A stretch of 64,000 bases of DNA, taken from NCBI RefSeq assembly GCF_023061135.1, contig NZ_JAKGAN010000006.1:186001-250000 (forward strand), read 5' to 3'. The notes below the pieces were generated by a model. The model had not been told where the DNA came from and made no database searches. It worked only from the letters and a program-made list of their open reading frames with translations. This stretch comes from Chromohalobacter sarecensis. Its GTDB lineage: Bacteria; Pseudomonadota; Gammaproteobacteria; Pseudomonadales; Halomonadaceae. Shown one piece after another: positions 18,894-28,435 of this stretch. Position numbers and translations under genes: made by a program. The first letter of the stretch is position 1. Each line of letters starts with the position of its first letter.

Positions 18894-20672
18894 TCACGAT
18901 GCTACTTTTTCTTCGACCGGCACAGCGGAGGCGCCCGGCTTGATGACGGCATACGCCACCCCGGCGATCACCGCACCCACCGCGATGGACAAGAGATACA
19001 ACAGCGCCAGATTGACCGCGTGCGGTATCAATAGCACGAAGAGTCCGCCGTGCGGCGCCATCAATTGAATACCGAAATACATTGATAAAGCCCCGGTCAC
19101 GGCGCCGCCGACGATGCACACCGGCAACACGCGCAGCGGGTCCTTGGCGGCGAAAGGAATCGCGCCTTCGGTAATGAAGCAAAGCCCCAGCACGAAAGCC
19201 GCCTTGCCGCCCTCACGTTCTGTCTGATCGAACTTGCGCTTGGCCAGCATGCTGGCGATTCCCATCGCCAGCGGCGGTACCATCCCCGCCGCCATGATGG
19301 CCGCCATCGGCGCATAGGTCTCGCTGGACAGCAGCCCCACACCAAAGGTATACGCCGCCTTGTTGACTGGCCCGCCCATGTCGACGCACATCATCCCGCC
19401 GAGCAGCAGGCCCAGCAGCACGGCATTGGTCGAGCCCATGCTGTCGAGAAACGAGGTCAAGGCGTTGAGCAAACCCGCCACCGGCGTACCGATGATGTAA
19501 ATCATCACCAGCCCGGTGAACAGACTCGCCAACAGGGGAATGATCAGGATCGGCTTGAGCGATTCCACACTCGACGGCAGCTTGAGATACCGAGTGATCG
19601 CCTGGGCGGCATAACCGGCCAGGAAGCCAGCCAGAATGCCGCCGATGAAGCCTGCGCCGATGCTGCTGGCCAGCATCCCGCCGATCATGCCGGGCGCGAT
19701 CCCCGGCCGGTCGGCAATGGAGTAGGCGATATACCCGGCGAGGACCGGCACCATCAAGGCAAAGGCGGTATCGCCACCGATCTGCATCAGGGCCGCCGCC
19801 AGGGTGCCTTCCTCTTTGAAGGCTTCGATACCGAAAACGAATGACAGCGCGATGCACAAGCCGCCGGCAACCACCATCGGCAGCATGAACGAGACACCGG
19901 TAAGCAGATGCTTGTAGACGCCCTTTTCCTTGACGCTCTTGCCCTTGCCGGTGCTTTTCTCGCCAGACGCGGCAACCCCGTCCTGCTCCACGGCAGCTTC
20001 GGCGAGGGCTGCTTCAATCGTCGGGCGAGCCTTCTTGAGCGCATTGCCGGTCGACGTCCGATAGATGCACTTGCCTGAGAATCGCTCGTCGTCGACTTCG
20101 ATGTCGCAGGCCAGCAGCACCACATCGGCCGCAGCAATATCCGCCTCGCTGAGCTGATTCTGCGCCCCGACCGAGCCTTGGGTTTCGACGCGGATATGAT
20201 GTCCCAGGCCGCGTCCGGCCTCCTCCAGCGCCTCGGCCGCCATGAAGGTGTGCGCGACCCCGGTCGGACACGCCGTCACCGCAACGATACGCTGCGCCTG
20301 GCCATCCCCGGCCTGGGCATCGTCCGTGGGCGCCGCCTGCGGCGTCTCTGTATCAGCGCCGACGAAGGATTCGGCCTCGCGCTCGGCGCGTGACAGGAAG
20401 GCATCCGGGTCGGGTAGCGCCTCGGCGATGGGTGCCTGGAACAAGCGCTTGTTTGTGAAACGCGACGCCTCCGGCACATGGTCGGCGGCGACGATGACCA
20501 GCTCGGCATCGTGCACATCCGCCTCGGACACCGGCTGCGGCGGCTCGAGCTCGCCGTGCATTTCCACCGTGACCTGCCAACCGCGACGCCGGGCGGCCTG
20601 CTCAAGGCGTCGCGCTGCCAGAAACGTCGTCGCCACGCCACTCGGGCAGGCCGTGATCAGGATCGCTTTCAT
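18894..20672 (-). CDS. fruA: PTS fructose transporter EIIB'BC
   Basis: Inner-membrane permease that imports and phosphorylates fructose to fructose-1-phosphate. About 592 residues: IIB' domain (residues 1-100), IIB domain (126-225), linker, and IIC with eight or more membrane helices (HLLTGVSFMLPMVVAGG onward). Both B domains keep the phospho-cysteine motif (ITACPSG with Cys9, VTACPTG with Cys135); in E. coli FruA the first domain has lost it. IIC shows GGMMCVDMGGPVNKAAY and FITEGAIPFAAKDP. Start overlaps fruK by 4 bases. Cra control expected from the operators upstream of fruB. Confidence 0.95.
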   Translation of the reverse strand: MKAILITACPSGVATTFLAARRLEQAARRRGWQVTVEMHGELEPPQPVSEADVHDAELVIVAADHVPEASRFTNKRLFQAPIAEALPDPDAFLSRAEREAESFVGADTETPQAAPTDDAQAGDGQAQRIVAVTACPTGVAHTFMAAEALEEAGRGLGHHIRVETQGSVGAQNQLSEADIAAADVVLLACDIEVDDERFSGKCIYRTSTGNALKKARPTIEAALAEAAVEQDGVAASGEKSTGKGKSVKEKGVYKHLLTGVSFMLPMVVAGGLCIALSFVFGIEAFKEEGTLAAALMQIGGDTAFALMVPVLAGYIAYSIADRPGIAPGMIGGMLASSIGAGFIGGILAGFLAGYAAQAITRYLKLPSSVESLKPILIIPLLASLFTGLVMIYIIGTPVAGLLNALTSFLDSMGSTNAVLLGLLLGGMMCVDMGGPVNKAAYTFGVGLLSSETYAPMAAIMAAGMVPPLAMGIASMLAKRKFDQTEREGGKAAFVLGLCFITEGAIPFAAKDPLRVLPVCIVGGAVTGALSMYFGIQLMAPHGGLFVLLIPHAVNLALLYLLSIAVGAVIAGVAYAVIKPGASAVPVEEKVAS

Positions 20673-21637
20673 GAGTCCTCCCTCGCGTTATCGTCGAGCC
20701 GACGTACGCACGTGTTTTGTTGGAGTTGGTCTAGATCCGAGGCATGCACATCGCCCACCCCGACATGACGCACCGCCTCGGCGGATAGCGCCGTCGCCAG
20801 GCGCAAGGTCGCCTCGGCGGTGAGCTCCGCGAGCCGACCGTGGAGCATCGCCGCCAGCAACGTATCGCCGGCGCACACCGTACTCGCGACCTCGACGCGC
20901 GGCGGTGTCGCTTGCCAGGCACCCTCGGGGCCGACCCACAGCATGCCCTCGCCGCCCAGCGACACCAGGGCATGCTCGATGCCTGAGGCGTGCAAGCGTG
21001 TCGCGGCGGCCAGACGCGACGCGGCGTCCTCCAGCGGCTCGCCCGCCCACTCGGCCAATTCCGTCTCGTTGGGTTTGACGGCACTGGGCGTGACGGCAAT
21101 CGCAGCGCTCAACGCCGCGCCGCTGGTATCCACCCAGACCGGCACGTCATACCCGCGCAACCAACCGATCAAGGCCGCCAGATCATCGGGCGACACGCCG
21201 GGCGGCAGACTACCGGCGATCACTACCGCTTCGGGGCATCTCGCGGCATCCGTCAGCCGCGCCTCGAGCGCGGTATACAGCGCCGCCAGATCATCGCGCG
21301 CGACCTCAAGACCGGGACCATTGATATCGGTGACACGGCCCTCGGCTTCGGAGAGCTTGGCGTTGATACGGGTGTCCCCAGGCAAGCGCAGAAAGGCGTC
21401 TTCCAACCCCCAGTCGGCGAAAGCCCGCCCGAAGGCGCCGTCGTTGTCCGCGCCCAGAAAGCCCGAAACCGCCACCTCATGGCCCAGCGCTGATAGAACC
21501 CGGGCAACGTTGACACCCTTGCCCGCCGCCTCGAGATGCGTGGCCTCGGTGCGATTGACCGCCCCCAGCGTCAACGCCGGAAGACGAATCGCCAGATCCA
21601 GCGCAGGATTGAGAGTCAAGGTCATGACACGCGCCAT
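20669..21637 (-). CDS. fruK: 1-phosphofructokinase
   Basis: PfkB/ribokinase-family kinase converting fructose-1-phosphate to fructose-1,6-bisphosphate. About 322 residues. Family signatures: TLNPALDLAI at the N-terminus, AAGKGVNVARVLSALG (substrate GKG motif), VIAGSLPPGVSPDDLA, VKPNETELAEWAG, and the catalytic Asp in VCAGDTLLAAML, where the usual GAGD reads CAGD. Shares one base with the fruB stop (TGATG) and overlaps fruA by 4 bases. No sign of truncation. Confidence 0.95.
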   Translation of the reverse strand: MARVMTLTLNPALDLAIRLPALTLGAVNRTEATHLEAAGKGVNVARVLSALGHEVAVSGFLGADNDGAFGRAFADWGLEDAFLRLPGDTRINAKLSEAEGRVTDINGPGLEVARDDLAALYTALEARLTDAARCPEAVVIAGSLPPGVSPDDLAALIGWLRGYDVPVWVDTSGAALSAAIAVTPSAVKPNETELAEWAGEPLEDAASRLAAATRLHASGIEHALVSLGGEGMLWVGPEGAWQATPPRVEVASTVCAGDTLLAAMLHGRLAELTAEATLRLATALSAEAVRHVGVGDVHASDLDQLQQNTCVRRLDDNAREDS

Positions 21638-24513
21638 CAGAGAGCCTCCAGCGCTTCGCGCACGGCATCGCTGGTCGACTGGCTCAGGGCCAACTCGGCG
21701 TGATGACGCGCGGTCTCGAGGGTCAGTTCGCGCAATCGTGCCTTGACCATCGGCACCTGTCGCGCCGAGACCGAAAGCTCATCGACACCCAGCCCCACCA
21801 GTACGGGCACCGCCTGGGCATCGCTGGCCAGTTCGCCGCACACGCCCACCCATTTGCCCTGGGCGTGCGCAGCCTCGACGGTCATGCGGATCAGCGCCAG
21901 TACCGCGGGATGCAGCCCGTCGGCCTGGGCCGAGAGCTCGGCGTGACCGCGGTCGATGGCCAGGGTGTACTGGGTCAGATCATTGGTACCGATGGAGAAG
22001 AAATCGACCTCGGCGGCCAGACTCGGCGCCAGCAGCGCGCACGAGGGAATCTCGATCATCACCCCCAGTTGCACGTCGCCGGCCTGCACCTCGGCCTGCA
22101 CGCGGTCGAAGATCTCACGGGCGGCGCGGAACTCGGCGATGTCCTTGACCATCGGGAACATGATCCGCAACGGCCGGTCGCCTGCCGCCGTCAGCAAGGC
22201 CCGCAGTTGTGTCTCGAGCACCTCGGGGCGCGTCAGCGCCAGACGAATGCCGCGCAGGCCGAGAAACGGGTTGTCCTCCTGGGGCAGCGGCCAGTAAGGC
22301 AACGGCTTGTCGCCGCCGACGTCCAGCGTGCGCGCCACCAGCGGGCGGCCGTCGAGGGCGTCGATGGCCTGGCGATATTCGGCGATTTGGGTATCCAAAT
22401 CCGGTGCCTCAGGGTGCGCCATGAAGATGAACTCAGTACGCAACAGGCCCACGCCCTCGGCGCCGCGTTCGACGGCATCCGCCGCATGCGCCGTATTGCC
22501 CAGGTTGGCAGCGACCTCGACGCGGTGCCCATCCTGCGTGCGCGCTTCTTCATGCCGCGCAGCATAGGCCTCACGCTCGCGCATTTCGTGCTCTTTCAGG
22601 CGTAGCTCGGTCCGCGAGCGACGCTCGTCGGAAGGCGCCGGAATAACGCGGCCACGCTCGCCATCGACGATCACCTCAATGTCGTTGGCAAGCGTCAGCA
22701 CGCGCTCACCGCCGCCGACCACCGCCGGAATGCCCAGCGCCCGGGCAAGAATAGCGCTGTGCGAGGTCGCCCCGCCGCGCGCGGTGACCAGACCACGCAC
22801 CTTGGCGGTATCCAGGCGCGCCACATCGGAGGGGCCGACGTCGTCGGTGATCAGAATGTAAGGCGTTTCCGGCGGCGTAGGTAGACGCACCCCGCACAGG
22901 ATGCCCAACACACGCCGGCCGACGTCACGCAGGTCGGCGGCACGCTCGGCAAGCAGACGGTCGGCGAGGTTTTCCTGGGCGCGCGCGGCGGTATCGATGG
23001 CCGACCACCACGACGCCTCAGCGCTCATGCCGGTATTCAACGACTCATGCGCCGCTTCGCGCAGTTCAGGGTCGTCAAGCATTTCCTCGTGCATCGAGAG
23101 GATTTCGGCGACCTCGCCGCCCTGGGCGGTCCGCACCAGAGTGCGAAGCTGCTCGGCCGCTTCTTGGATCGCGGCATCGAGACGTGCCAGTTGCGCGGCG
23201 CTGTCGCCGCGCCGGGTTTCGTCAAGCCCGTCGGCCCGCTCGGGATACTCGAATCGCGGTGTGCGCATCACGAAGGCCGGGGCGATGGCCAGTCCCGGCG
23301 ACGCCGGCACGGCGGGATGCGCGACATCGTCTTCCAAGGGTACGGGGAGGCTGTCATCCTCGGCAGCGGGCGCCTCGAACGACGTCTCCTGAAGGGGTGT
23401 CACGTGCTCGCCAAGCCCATCCCTGACGGCCGCCACGAGGGCTTCCAGCGCCTCGCTGGCGCCCTCACCTTCGGCGGAGAACACCAGTGTCTGGCCACGC
23501 CGCGCCCCCAACCCGATGACCTTGGTCAGACTCGCCGCCGAGACCGCCTCGGCACTGCCCTCGAGCAGACGCACCTTGACCGGCATGGCCTGGTGTCGGG
23601 CAACCTGTACCAGCTGCTTCGCCGGCCGTGCATGCAGGCCATGCGCGTTGAGCACCGTAGCACGCGCAGTATCCGCCTCGGCGGACTCACCAGAAAGCCG
23701 CGCCAGCAGTGTTGCGGCGTCGGCATCGGCGAGGCTTTCGCCATCGCCAGCATCCAGCAGGCTACCCAAGCGTTCGAGCAGACCGCGATGCGCATCGCCT
23801 TGCGCCGCCAGACAGAAGACGGCATTGACCGCCCCTTTGGGCCCCGAGAAGGCCTGTTCCGGCGTGGCCACGCCCAGCGTCGGTGTGATGACACCCTGGG
23901 CGCTGCTCACCAGCCACAGGCCCTGACCCAGCGCCACCGGCTCGAGGGTGTTGATCTCAGCCACGAAGCTGCTGTCCACGCTTCCCACCTGACGTAACCG
24001 CGCCGCGGCGGCCAGCGCCAACTCGAAGCGATCCCGCGCCGGGAACCCCAGGCACAGCGTATCGGCATCCAGGCGCGCCTCGACCGGCGCCTTGGATAAA
24101 AGCGCGATGACTTCTTCACGGCTGTCGGCAGCCGCCAGACGCTCGGCCACGCCCTCGCGATCGAGCACATGCGTCAACTGGCGCAGAATATCGAGATGCT
24201 CGTCGCTCTGCGCGGCGATGGTCACCAGCAGGGTGACGCGTTGGCCGTCATGCCATTCGACGCCATGGGGAAATTGCAGCACCCGCACGCCGGTGGTCTT
24301 GACGTGTTCGCGACTCTCCGGGGTGCCGTGAGGAATGGCAATGCCATTGCCCAGGTAGGTGGAAGACTGCGCCTCGCGCGCGTGCAGCCCGTCACGGTAA
24401 CCGGGCGCCACGCGGCCAGCCTCGACCAGAGCATCGCCGGCCTGGTTCAGGGCATCGTGCCAGTCATCGGCGCGCCGGTCGAGCAGAACGTCTTCGCTTG
24501 TCAGTGTCAGCAT
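21637..24513 (-). CDS. fruB: PTS fructose EIIA-HPr-EI fusion protein
   Basis: Soluble phosphoryl-transfer chain in one polypeptide of about 958 residues: EIIA-Fru (residues 1-150, phospho-His62 in AIPHGTPE), an FPr modulator segment, HPr (NAHGLHARPAKQL, His near 296) and Enzyme I (GGATSHSAILARAL, His near 586; PEP-binding domain with EMLDDPEL-type and GTNDLTQYTLAIDRGH segments). It passes phosphate from PEP to FruA, so no general ptsHI is needed for this sugar. Start at 24513 chosen for GGAGAG six bases upstream; ATG at 24525 is the alternative. Downstream of two Cra-like operators. Confidence 0.95.
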   Translation of the reverse strand: MLTLTSEDVLLDRRADDWHDALNQAGDALVEAGRVAPGYRDGLHAREAQSSTYLGNGIAIPHGTPESREHVKTTGVRVLQFPHGVEWHDGQRVTLLVTIAAQSDEHLDILRQLTHVLDREGVAERLAAADSREEVIALLSKAPVEARLDADTLCLGFPARDRFELALAAAARLRQVGSVDSSFVAEINTLEPVALGQGLWLVSSAQGVITPTLGVATPEQAFSGPKGAVNAVFCLAAQGDAHRGLLERLGSLLDAGDGESLADADAATLLARLSGESAEADTARATVLNAHGLHARPAKQLVQVARHQAMPVKVRLLEGSAEAVSAASLTKVIGLGARRGQTLVFSAEGEGASEALEALVAAVRDGLGEHVTPLQETSFEAPAAEDDSLPVPLEDDVAHPAVPASPGLAIAPAFVMRTPRFEYPERADGLDETRRGDSAAQLARLDAAIQEAAEQLRTLVRTAQGGEVAEILSMHEEMLDDPELREAAHESLNTGMSAEASWWSAIDTAARAQENLADRLLAERAADLRDVGRRVLGILCGVRLPTPPETPYILITDDVGPSDVARLDTAKVRGLVTARGGATSHSAILARALGIPAVVGGGERVLTLANDIEVIVDGERGRVIPAPSDERRSRTELRLKEHEMREREAYAARHEEARTQDGHRVEVAANLGNTAHAADAVERGAEGVGLLRTEFIFMAHPEAPDLDTQIAEYRQAIDALDGRPLVARTLDVGGDKPLPYWPLPQEDNPFLGLRGIRLALTRPEVLETQLRALLTAAGDRPLRIMFPMVKDIAEFRAAREIFDRVQAEVQAGDVQLGVMIEIPSCALLAPSLAAEVDFFSIGTNDLTQYTLAIDRGHAELSAQADGLHPAVLALIRMTVEAAHAQGKWVGVCGELASDAQAVPVLVGLGVDELSVSARQVPMVKARLRELTLETARHHAELALSQSTSDAVREALEAL

Positions 24514-24830
24514 GGAACTCTCCATAATGCCGCCGGAACGGAGCCATCCGCTCGTCGGGTAAGGACAACGATCACGCCCGTCTTGATATCGTCGCGTCGC
24601 TGGCGCGCGCGGCATCACCGCTCGTTGAATGCTGGCCATTCAGCTTTTGACATGATAGTTCAGGTGACGGGCTGAATCGTGTCAGCTATCTTGGAATCAA
24701 TGCTGAAACGTTCACCAGGATTTATCAAGCTAAACAGGACTAGACCTTCGCAGGGGCGGACAAGCAAGACCACGTGTCAGCCTCTAGAATAGGCGCTTTT
24801 GCATCGTCGGCTCGCTCAAGGAATTCACCC
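24514..24830. other. Divergent fruB / cra control region
   Basis: 317 bases with no gene. Holds the two Cra-like operators listed separately, in the 150 bases before cra, and a TTGACA hexamer (24647-24652, plus strand) lacking a good -10 partner at the normal spacing. The first 120 bases next to fruB show nothing recognisable. Confidence 0.6.
24671..24716. promoter_or_regulatory. Pair of Cra/FruR-like operators
   Basis: Two sites on the plus strand: GCTGAATCGTGTCAGC at 24671-24686, a near-palindrome with 5-bp GCTGA/TCAGC ends, and GCTGAAACGTTCACC at 24702-24716, whose core TGAAACGTTCA agrees with the known Cra half-site GCTGAAACG. They are 31 bases apart (three helical turns) between divergent fruB and cra, so they likely mediate repression of fruBKA and autoregulation relieved by fructose-1-phosphate. 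Confidence 0.7.
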
Positions 24831-25838
24831 ATGACTCTCGCAGAAATCGCTCGGCTGGCCGGTGTCTCGCGCACCACCGCCAGTTATGTGATCAACGGCC
24901 AGGCCGCCGAGCGGCGCATCCGCCCCGAGACGGTGGCACACGTCATGGCCGTGGTCGCCAAGCACGATTATCGTATCGATGCACAGGCGGCGGCGCTGCG
25001 CCGAGGTGCGAGCCGCACGTTGGGATTCATCGTGCCGGACCTGGAGAACACCAGTTACGCCCGCCTGGCCAAGCGCCTGGAGAACGGCGCACGCCGTCTG
25101 GGCTATCAGTTGCTGATTGCCGGCTCGGACGACGACCCGGACACCGAACGCGAGCTGGCACGTGCGTTGCGGGCCCAGCGTTGCGATGCCCTGATCGTCG
25201 CCAGCAGTTTGTCCATGGACGACCCGTTCTATCCCGACCTGATGGCGGGCGGACTGCCGATCATCGCACTCGACCGCACCCTCGACCCGGAGCGCGTGGT
25301 CTGTGTCGTCAGCAACAATACCCAGGCCGCGGGCGCCCTGACACGTTCGGTGCTCGACGCCGATGTAGCGAGCATCGCTTGGTTGGATGCGGTACCGGAA
25401 CTATCGATCAGCGTGGAACGCCGCGCGGGCTTTCTAAAGACCGTTCGCGAGGCGTCCCTCGACGACCCGATATTACTCAGCGGTGCGCGCTACGACCGCG
25501 CTACCGGCGCCGCGCTCATGCGGCGCCTGATCGACGAACACGGCATTCCCGATGCCCTGGTGACCGCGTCTTATGTACTGCTCGATGGCGTCTTCGATGT
25601 GCTACTCGAACAAGGAGGACTTCCCGAAGAGCTGCGTCTGGCCACGTTCGGCGACGACCGCCTGCTGGACTTTCTGCCTTTGGCGGTCAACTCACTGCCC
25701 CAGCACCATGACCGCATCGCCGAACTGGCGCTGCACCGCGCCATGCAGGCGGCACGCGGCGACTACCACCCGGGAGTGGATATCATCGAGCGCGACCTCA
25801 AGCTGCGGCGTGGCACGACGGTCTCAGTCGCCAGATGA
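24831..25838 (+). CDS. cra: Catabolite repressor/activator Cra (FruR), LacI family
   Basis: DNA-binding regulator of about 335 residues. N-terminal LacI-type helix-turn-helix LAEIARLAGVSRTTASYVIN (residues 3-22), hinge KHDYRIDAQAAALRRGASRT, then a periplasmic-binding-protein-like effector domain (TLGFIVPDLENTSYARL, DALIVASS, LPIIALDRTLDP). ATG 24831 is chosen for AAGGA upstream and because it places the helix-turn-helix at the very N-terminus, as in all Cra proteins. Effector expected: fructose-1-phosphate. Controls the divergent fruBKA operon; ends overlapping the next gene (ATGA). Confidence 0.93.
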   Translation: MTLAEIARLAGVSRTTASYVINGQAAERRIRPETVAHVMAVVAKHDYRIDAQAAALRRGASRTLGFIVPDLENTSYARLAKRLENGARRLGYQLLIAGSDDDPDTERELARALRAQRCDALIVASSLSMDDPFYPDLMAGGLPIIALDRTLDPERVVCVVSNNTQAAGALTRSVLDADVASIAWLDAVPELSISVERRAGFLKTVREASLDDPILLSGARYDRATGAALMRRLIDEHGIPDALVTASYVLLDGVFDVLLEQGGLPEELRLATFGDDRLLDFLPLAVNSLPQHHDRIAELALHRAMQAARGDYHPGVDIIERDLKLRRGTTVSVAR

Positions 25839-27799
25839 CGGCATGCCAACCGCCCGTTATGCTGGCGTCCATGAAGCAGTCTTCCGCCTCTTTACCCGAC
25901 ATCCTAGCCGGCCCGATACTGCGCCGCGCATTGCCCGAGCGCCTGGTGATCTGGCTGGTCGGGTCGCGTCCGCTCGACCTGACATTAACCTTGCATGTCG
26001 ATGACGCCGAGTCGCCGAGCCAGCGTTTTGCGCTGGATAGCTCGCTGTGCAAGCGCGTGCCGGTGGGCGAACGCGCATGGTTGCATCTCATCGATGTGCC
26101 GCTCGCCACGCCACTGCCCTGTGATCGCACTATCGGCTACGATCTTCGCGTCGCCGAGTCAACCGCCGATGCCACACAAGGTATCGCCGACTGCGCGCCT
26201 CACCTGCTATATGACGATGCCGACCGTCCCAGCTTCGTGTTGCGCGCACGTTTCGATTCACTGCTCCACGGCTCATGTCGCAAACCGCATCATCCCGCCG
26301 GCGACGGCCTGGTACGCGCCGACGCGTATGTCGATGCATCGCGCGACACCCCTTCTCGCATGCCGGCAGCGCTATTGATGACGGGCGATCAGATCTACGC
26401 CGATGATGTCGCCGGACCGATGCTGGTCGCCATCCACGCGCTCATTCAGCGGCTGGGGCTATTCGGTGAATGTGTGCAAGGCGCTGTGGTCGACGATGCC
26501 GACAGTCTGTATACGCACCCCGATACGTATTATCGCAGGGAACACTTGCTGCCCGCGTTCGAGGCCAACGACAAGCTGCGTGAGCGCTTCTTCGGCGGTG
26601 TCCGCAAACCGGTTTTCACCACCAGCAGCGCGCACAATCACTTGATCACGCTGGCCGAGGTCATGGCCATATACTTGCTCACGTGGTCACCAACGCCCTG
26701 GTCGCTGATCGAGATCGCTCGCCCCGCGCTCGACGATGCGCTGGCCGAGACCTTCGACGCCGAGGCCTCGATCATCGCGGCCTTTCGCGAAGGCCTGCCC
26801 CAGGTCGCTCGCGTAATGGCGCATCTACCCACCCTGATGATCTTCGACGATCACGACATTACCGACGATTGGAACCTGTCAGCCGCCTGGGAAGAAACCG
26901 CCTACGGCCACCCGTTTTCGCGACGCATCATCGGCAATGCCTTGCTGGGGTATCTACTATGCCAGGGGTGGGGCAACGATCCCGACGCCTTCCGCTCGCT
27001 ATGGCCCACGCTGACGGCGTTGTTAGAACAACGCGACGCCGAGGGGCGCCTCGATTGCCAAACCCAGGACGCCTTTATCGAGCAGCTGTATGATTTCGAC
27101 CACTGGCATTATCAGCTCCCCTCCACGCCACGCCTGGTGGTACTCGATACCCGCACACAACGTTGGCGCAGCGAGCAGCACCGCCACCATCCTTCGGGGC
27201 TGATGGACTGGGAAGCCTTGAGCGAACTCCAGCAGACACTGCTCGGACAACGTTCGGTGATCGTCGTCTCGCCGGCACCGATGTTCGGGGTGAAGTTGAT
27301 CGAAGGGATACAGCGCTTGTTCACGCTGGCGGGCAAACCGCTACTGGTGGATGCGGAAAACTGGATGGCCCATCGCGGCGCAGCCAGCGTCATGCTCAAT
27401 ATCTTTCGTCATACCCGCACCCCCGGCAATTACGTGATCCTCTCCGGCGACGTGCACTATTCCTTTGTCTACGATATCGAGATTCGCCAACGCCAGCACG
27501 GCCCACGCCTGTGGCAGATTACCAGCAGCGGGCTCAAGAACGAGTTTCCGGTGCGTCTTCTGGATGTCTTCGACCGGCTCAACCGCTGGCTGTATGCACC
27601 CGCGTCGCCGCTTAACTGGTTCACCAAGCGTCGCCCCATGCATATTCGGCCACGCTACCCGCAAGGCGCCAGCCACGGCGAGCGACTGTGGAATCAAGCC
27701 GGCATCGGGCTGGTTACCCTGGATGCACAGGGCCGCCCCGCCAGTATCGCGCAACTGGGTGCCGACGGCAGCACCACATACTTCCTTCCGGACGATTGA
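25835..27799 (+). CDS. PhoD-like metallophosphoesterase (alkaline phosphatase D superfamily)
   Basis: About 654 residues. Metal-binding motifs of the PhoD superfamily: MTGDQIYADDVAGP (near 190), MIFDDHDITDDWNLS (near 345) and VILSGDVHYSFVYDIEI (near 540). An N-terminal beta domain precedes them (LVIWLVGSRPLDLTLTL). There is no Tat or Sec signal peptide, unlike classical secreted PhoD, so it probably acts in the cytoplasm; substrate unknown. The ATG at 25835 overlaps the cra stop (ATGA); two other ATGs, at 25859 and 25871, are in frame and no start has a strong ribosome site. Co-transcription with cra is likely. Confidence 0.83.
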   Translation: MTACQPPVMLASMKQSSASLPDILAGPILRRALPERLVIWLVGSRPLDLTLTLHVDDAESPSQRFALDSSLCKRVPVGERAWLHLIDVPLATPLPCDRTIGYDLRVAESTADATQGIADCAPHLLYDDADRPSFVLRARFDSLLHGSCRKPHHPAGDGLVRADAYVDASRDTPSRMPAALLMTGDQIYADDVAGPMLVAIHALIQRLGLFGECVQGAVVDDADSLYTHPDTYYRREHLLPAFEANDKLRERFFGGVRKPVFTTSSAHNHLITLAEVMAIYLLTWSPTPWSLIEIARPALDDALAETFDAEASIIAAFREGLPQVARVMAHLPTLMIFDDHDITDDWNLSAAWEETAYGHPFSRRIIGNALLGYLLCQGWGNDPDAFRSLWPTLTALLEQRDAEGRLDCQTQDAFIEQLYDFDHWHYQLPSTPRLVVLDTRTQRWRSEQHRHHPSGLMDWEALSELQQTLLGQRSVIVVSPAPMFGVKLIEGIQRLFTLAGKPLLVDAENWMAHRGAASVMLNIFRHTRTPGNYVILSGDVHYSFVYDIEIRQRQHGPRLWQITSSGLKNEFPVRLLDVFDRLNRWLYAPASPLNWFTKRRPMHIRPRYPQGASHGERLWNQAGIGLVTLDAQGRPASIAQLGADGSTTYFLPDD

Positions 27800-27811
27800 C
27801 TACCCGACGGC

Positions 27812-27829
27812 TGATGCCAAACGGCATCA
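27812..27829. terminator. Weak convergent hairpin
   Basis: 7-bp stem TGATGCC / GGCATCA with loop AAAC between the stops of the PhoD-like gene (plus) and rsd (minus). No U-tract, so termination is not certain. Confidence 0.4.
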
Positions 27830-27845
27830 ACCGGAACGTCGCGGC

Positions 27846-28355
27846 TTACGACAGGGCGCGCGGTGCGGGAGAGTCGCCGACGCCGGCCCCAGGCGAATGC
27901 GCAGCATGCAGGCGTGCAATCAATTGATCCTCGAGCGCGAAGCGCTCGGTCAGGGCCTTGCTCAGGCGCTCGAGCCAAGCCGGCAGACGCGTCACGTAAT
28001 GCTGACAGCGCGTCGGGGTCGAGTAGTCGTTGTCGAACTCCAGCACCATCTGCGTGGACATCTCCAGGCGTTCCAGCAGCCGGTCGGCCAGGGCCAAGGC
28101 ATCTCGGTCGTCGAACGCCACCGCCTCGTCACGCAGCTGTGGATAAACCTCGAAATGGCCGCCGCTGATGTAGTCCATCAGGGCTTCACTGAAGGCATCG
28201 ATGCGCGCCTTGGAGACTGTTTCCAGTTCCGCGTCGCAGGCCTCGCGCAGCTCCATTAGCGTCACTAGCATGTCGTAGCGCTGTTGCAGCCAGCGGTCGA
28301 TGAGCGTGTGCACCCCGCCCCATCGCTCGAGTGCCGTCTTGGTATCTTCCAGCAT
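27846..28355 (-). CDS. rsd: Rsd/AlgQ family anti-sigma-70 regulator
   Basis: Cytoplasmic helical protein of about 169 residues. Matches E. coli Rsd and Pseudomonas AlgQ in LIDRWLQQRYDMLVT, DAFSEALMDYISGGHFEVY and the C-terminal LERLSKALTERFALEDQLI. Rsd binds sigma-70 region 4 in stationary phase and so favours alternative sigma factors such as RpoS; AlgQ in Pseudomonas affects alginate genes. GGAGAG stands 7 bases before the ATG. Followed by dsbB on the opposite side of an 80-base gap, with dsbB upstream on the same strand. Identification is by motif reading, not alignment. Confidence 0.83.
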   Translation of the reverse strand: MLEDTKTALERWGGVHTLIDRWLQQRYDMLVTLMELREACDAELETVSKARIDAFSEALMDYISGGHFEVYPQLRDEAVAFDDRDALALADRLLERLEMSTQMVLEFDNDYSTPTRCQHYVTRLPAWLERLSKALTERFALEDQLIARLHAAHSPGAGVGDSPAPRALS

Positions 28356-28435
28356 GGTGAGTCTCTCCCGTCATGGCCGCGTGAGCCACACTCCCTGACA
28401 TTGAAGAAGGCAGCTCCTGCCGCCTTCCTGCCCCC

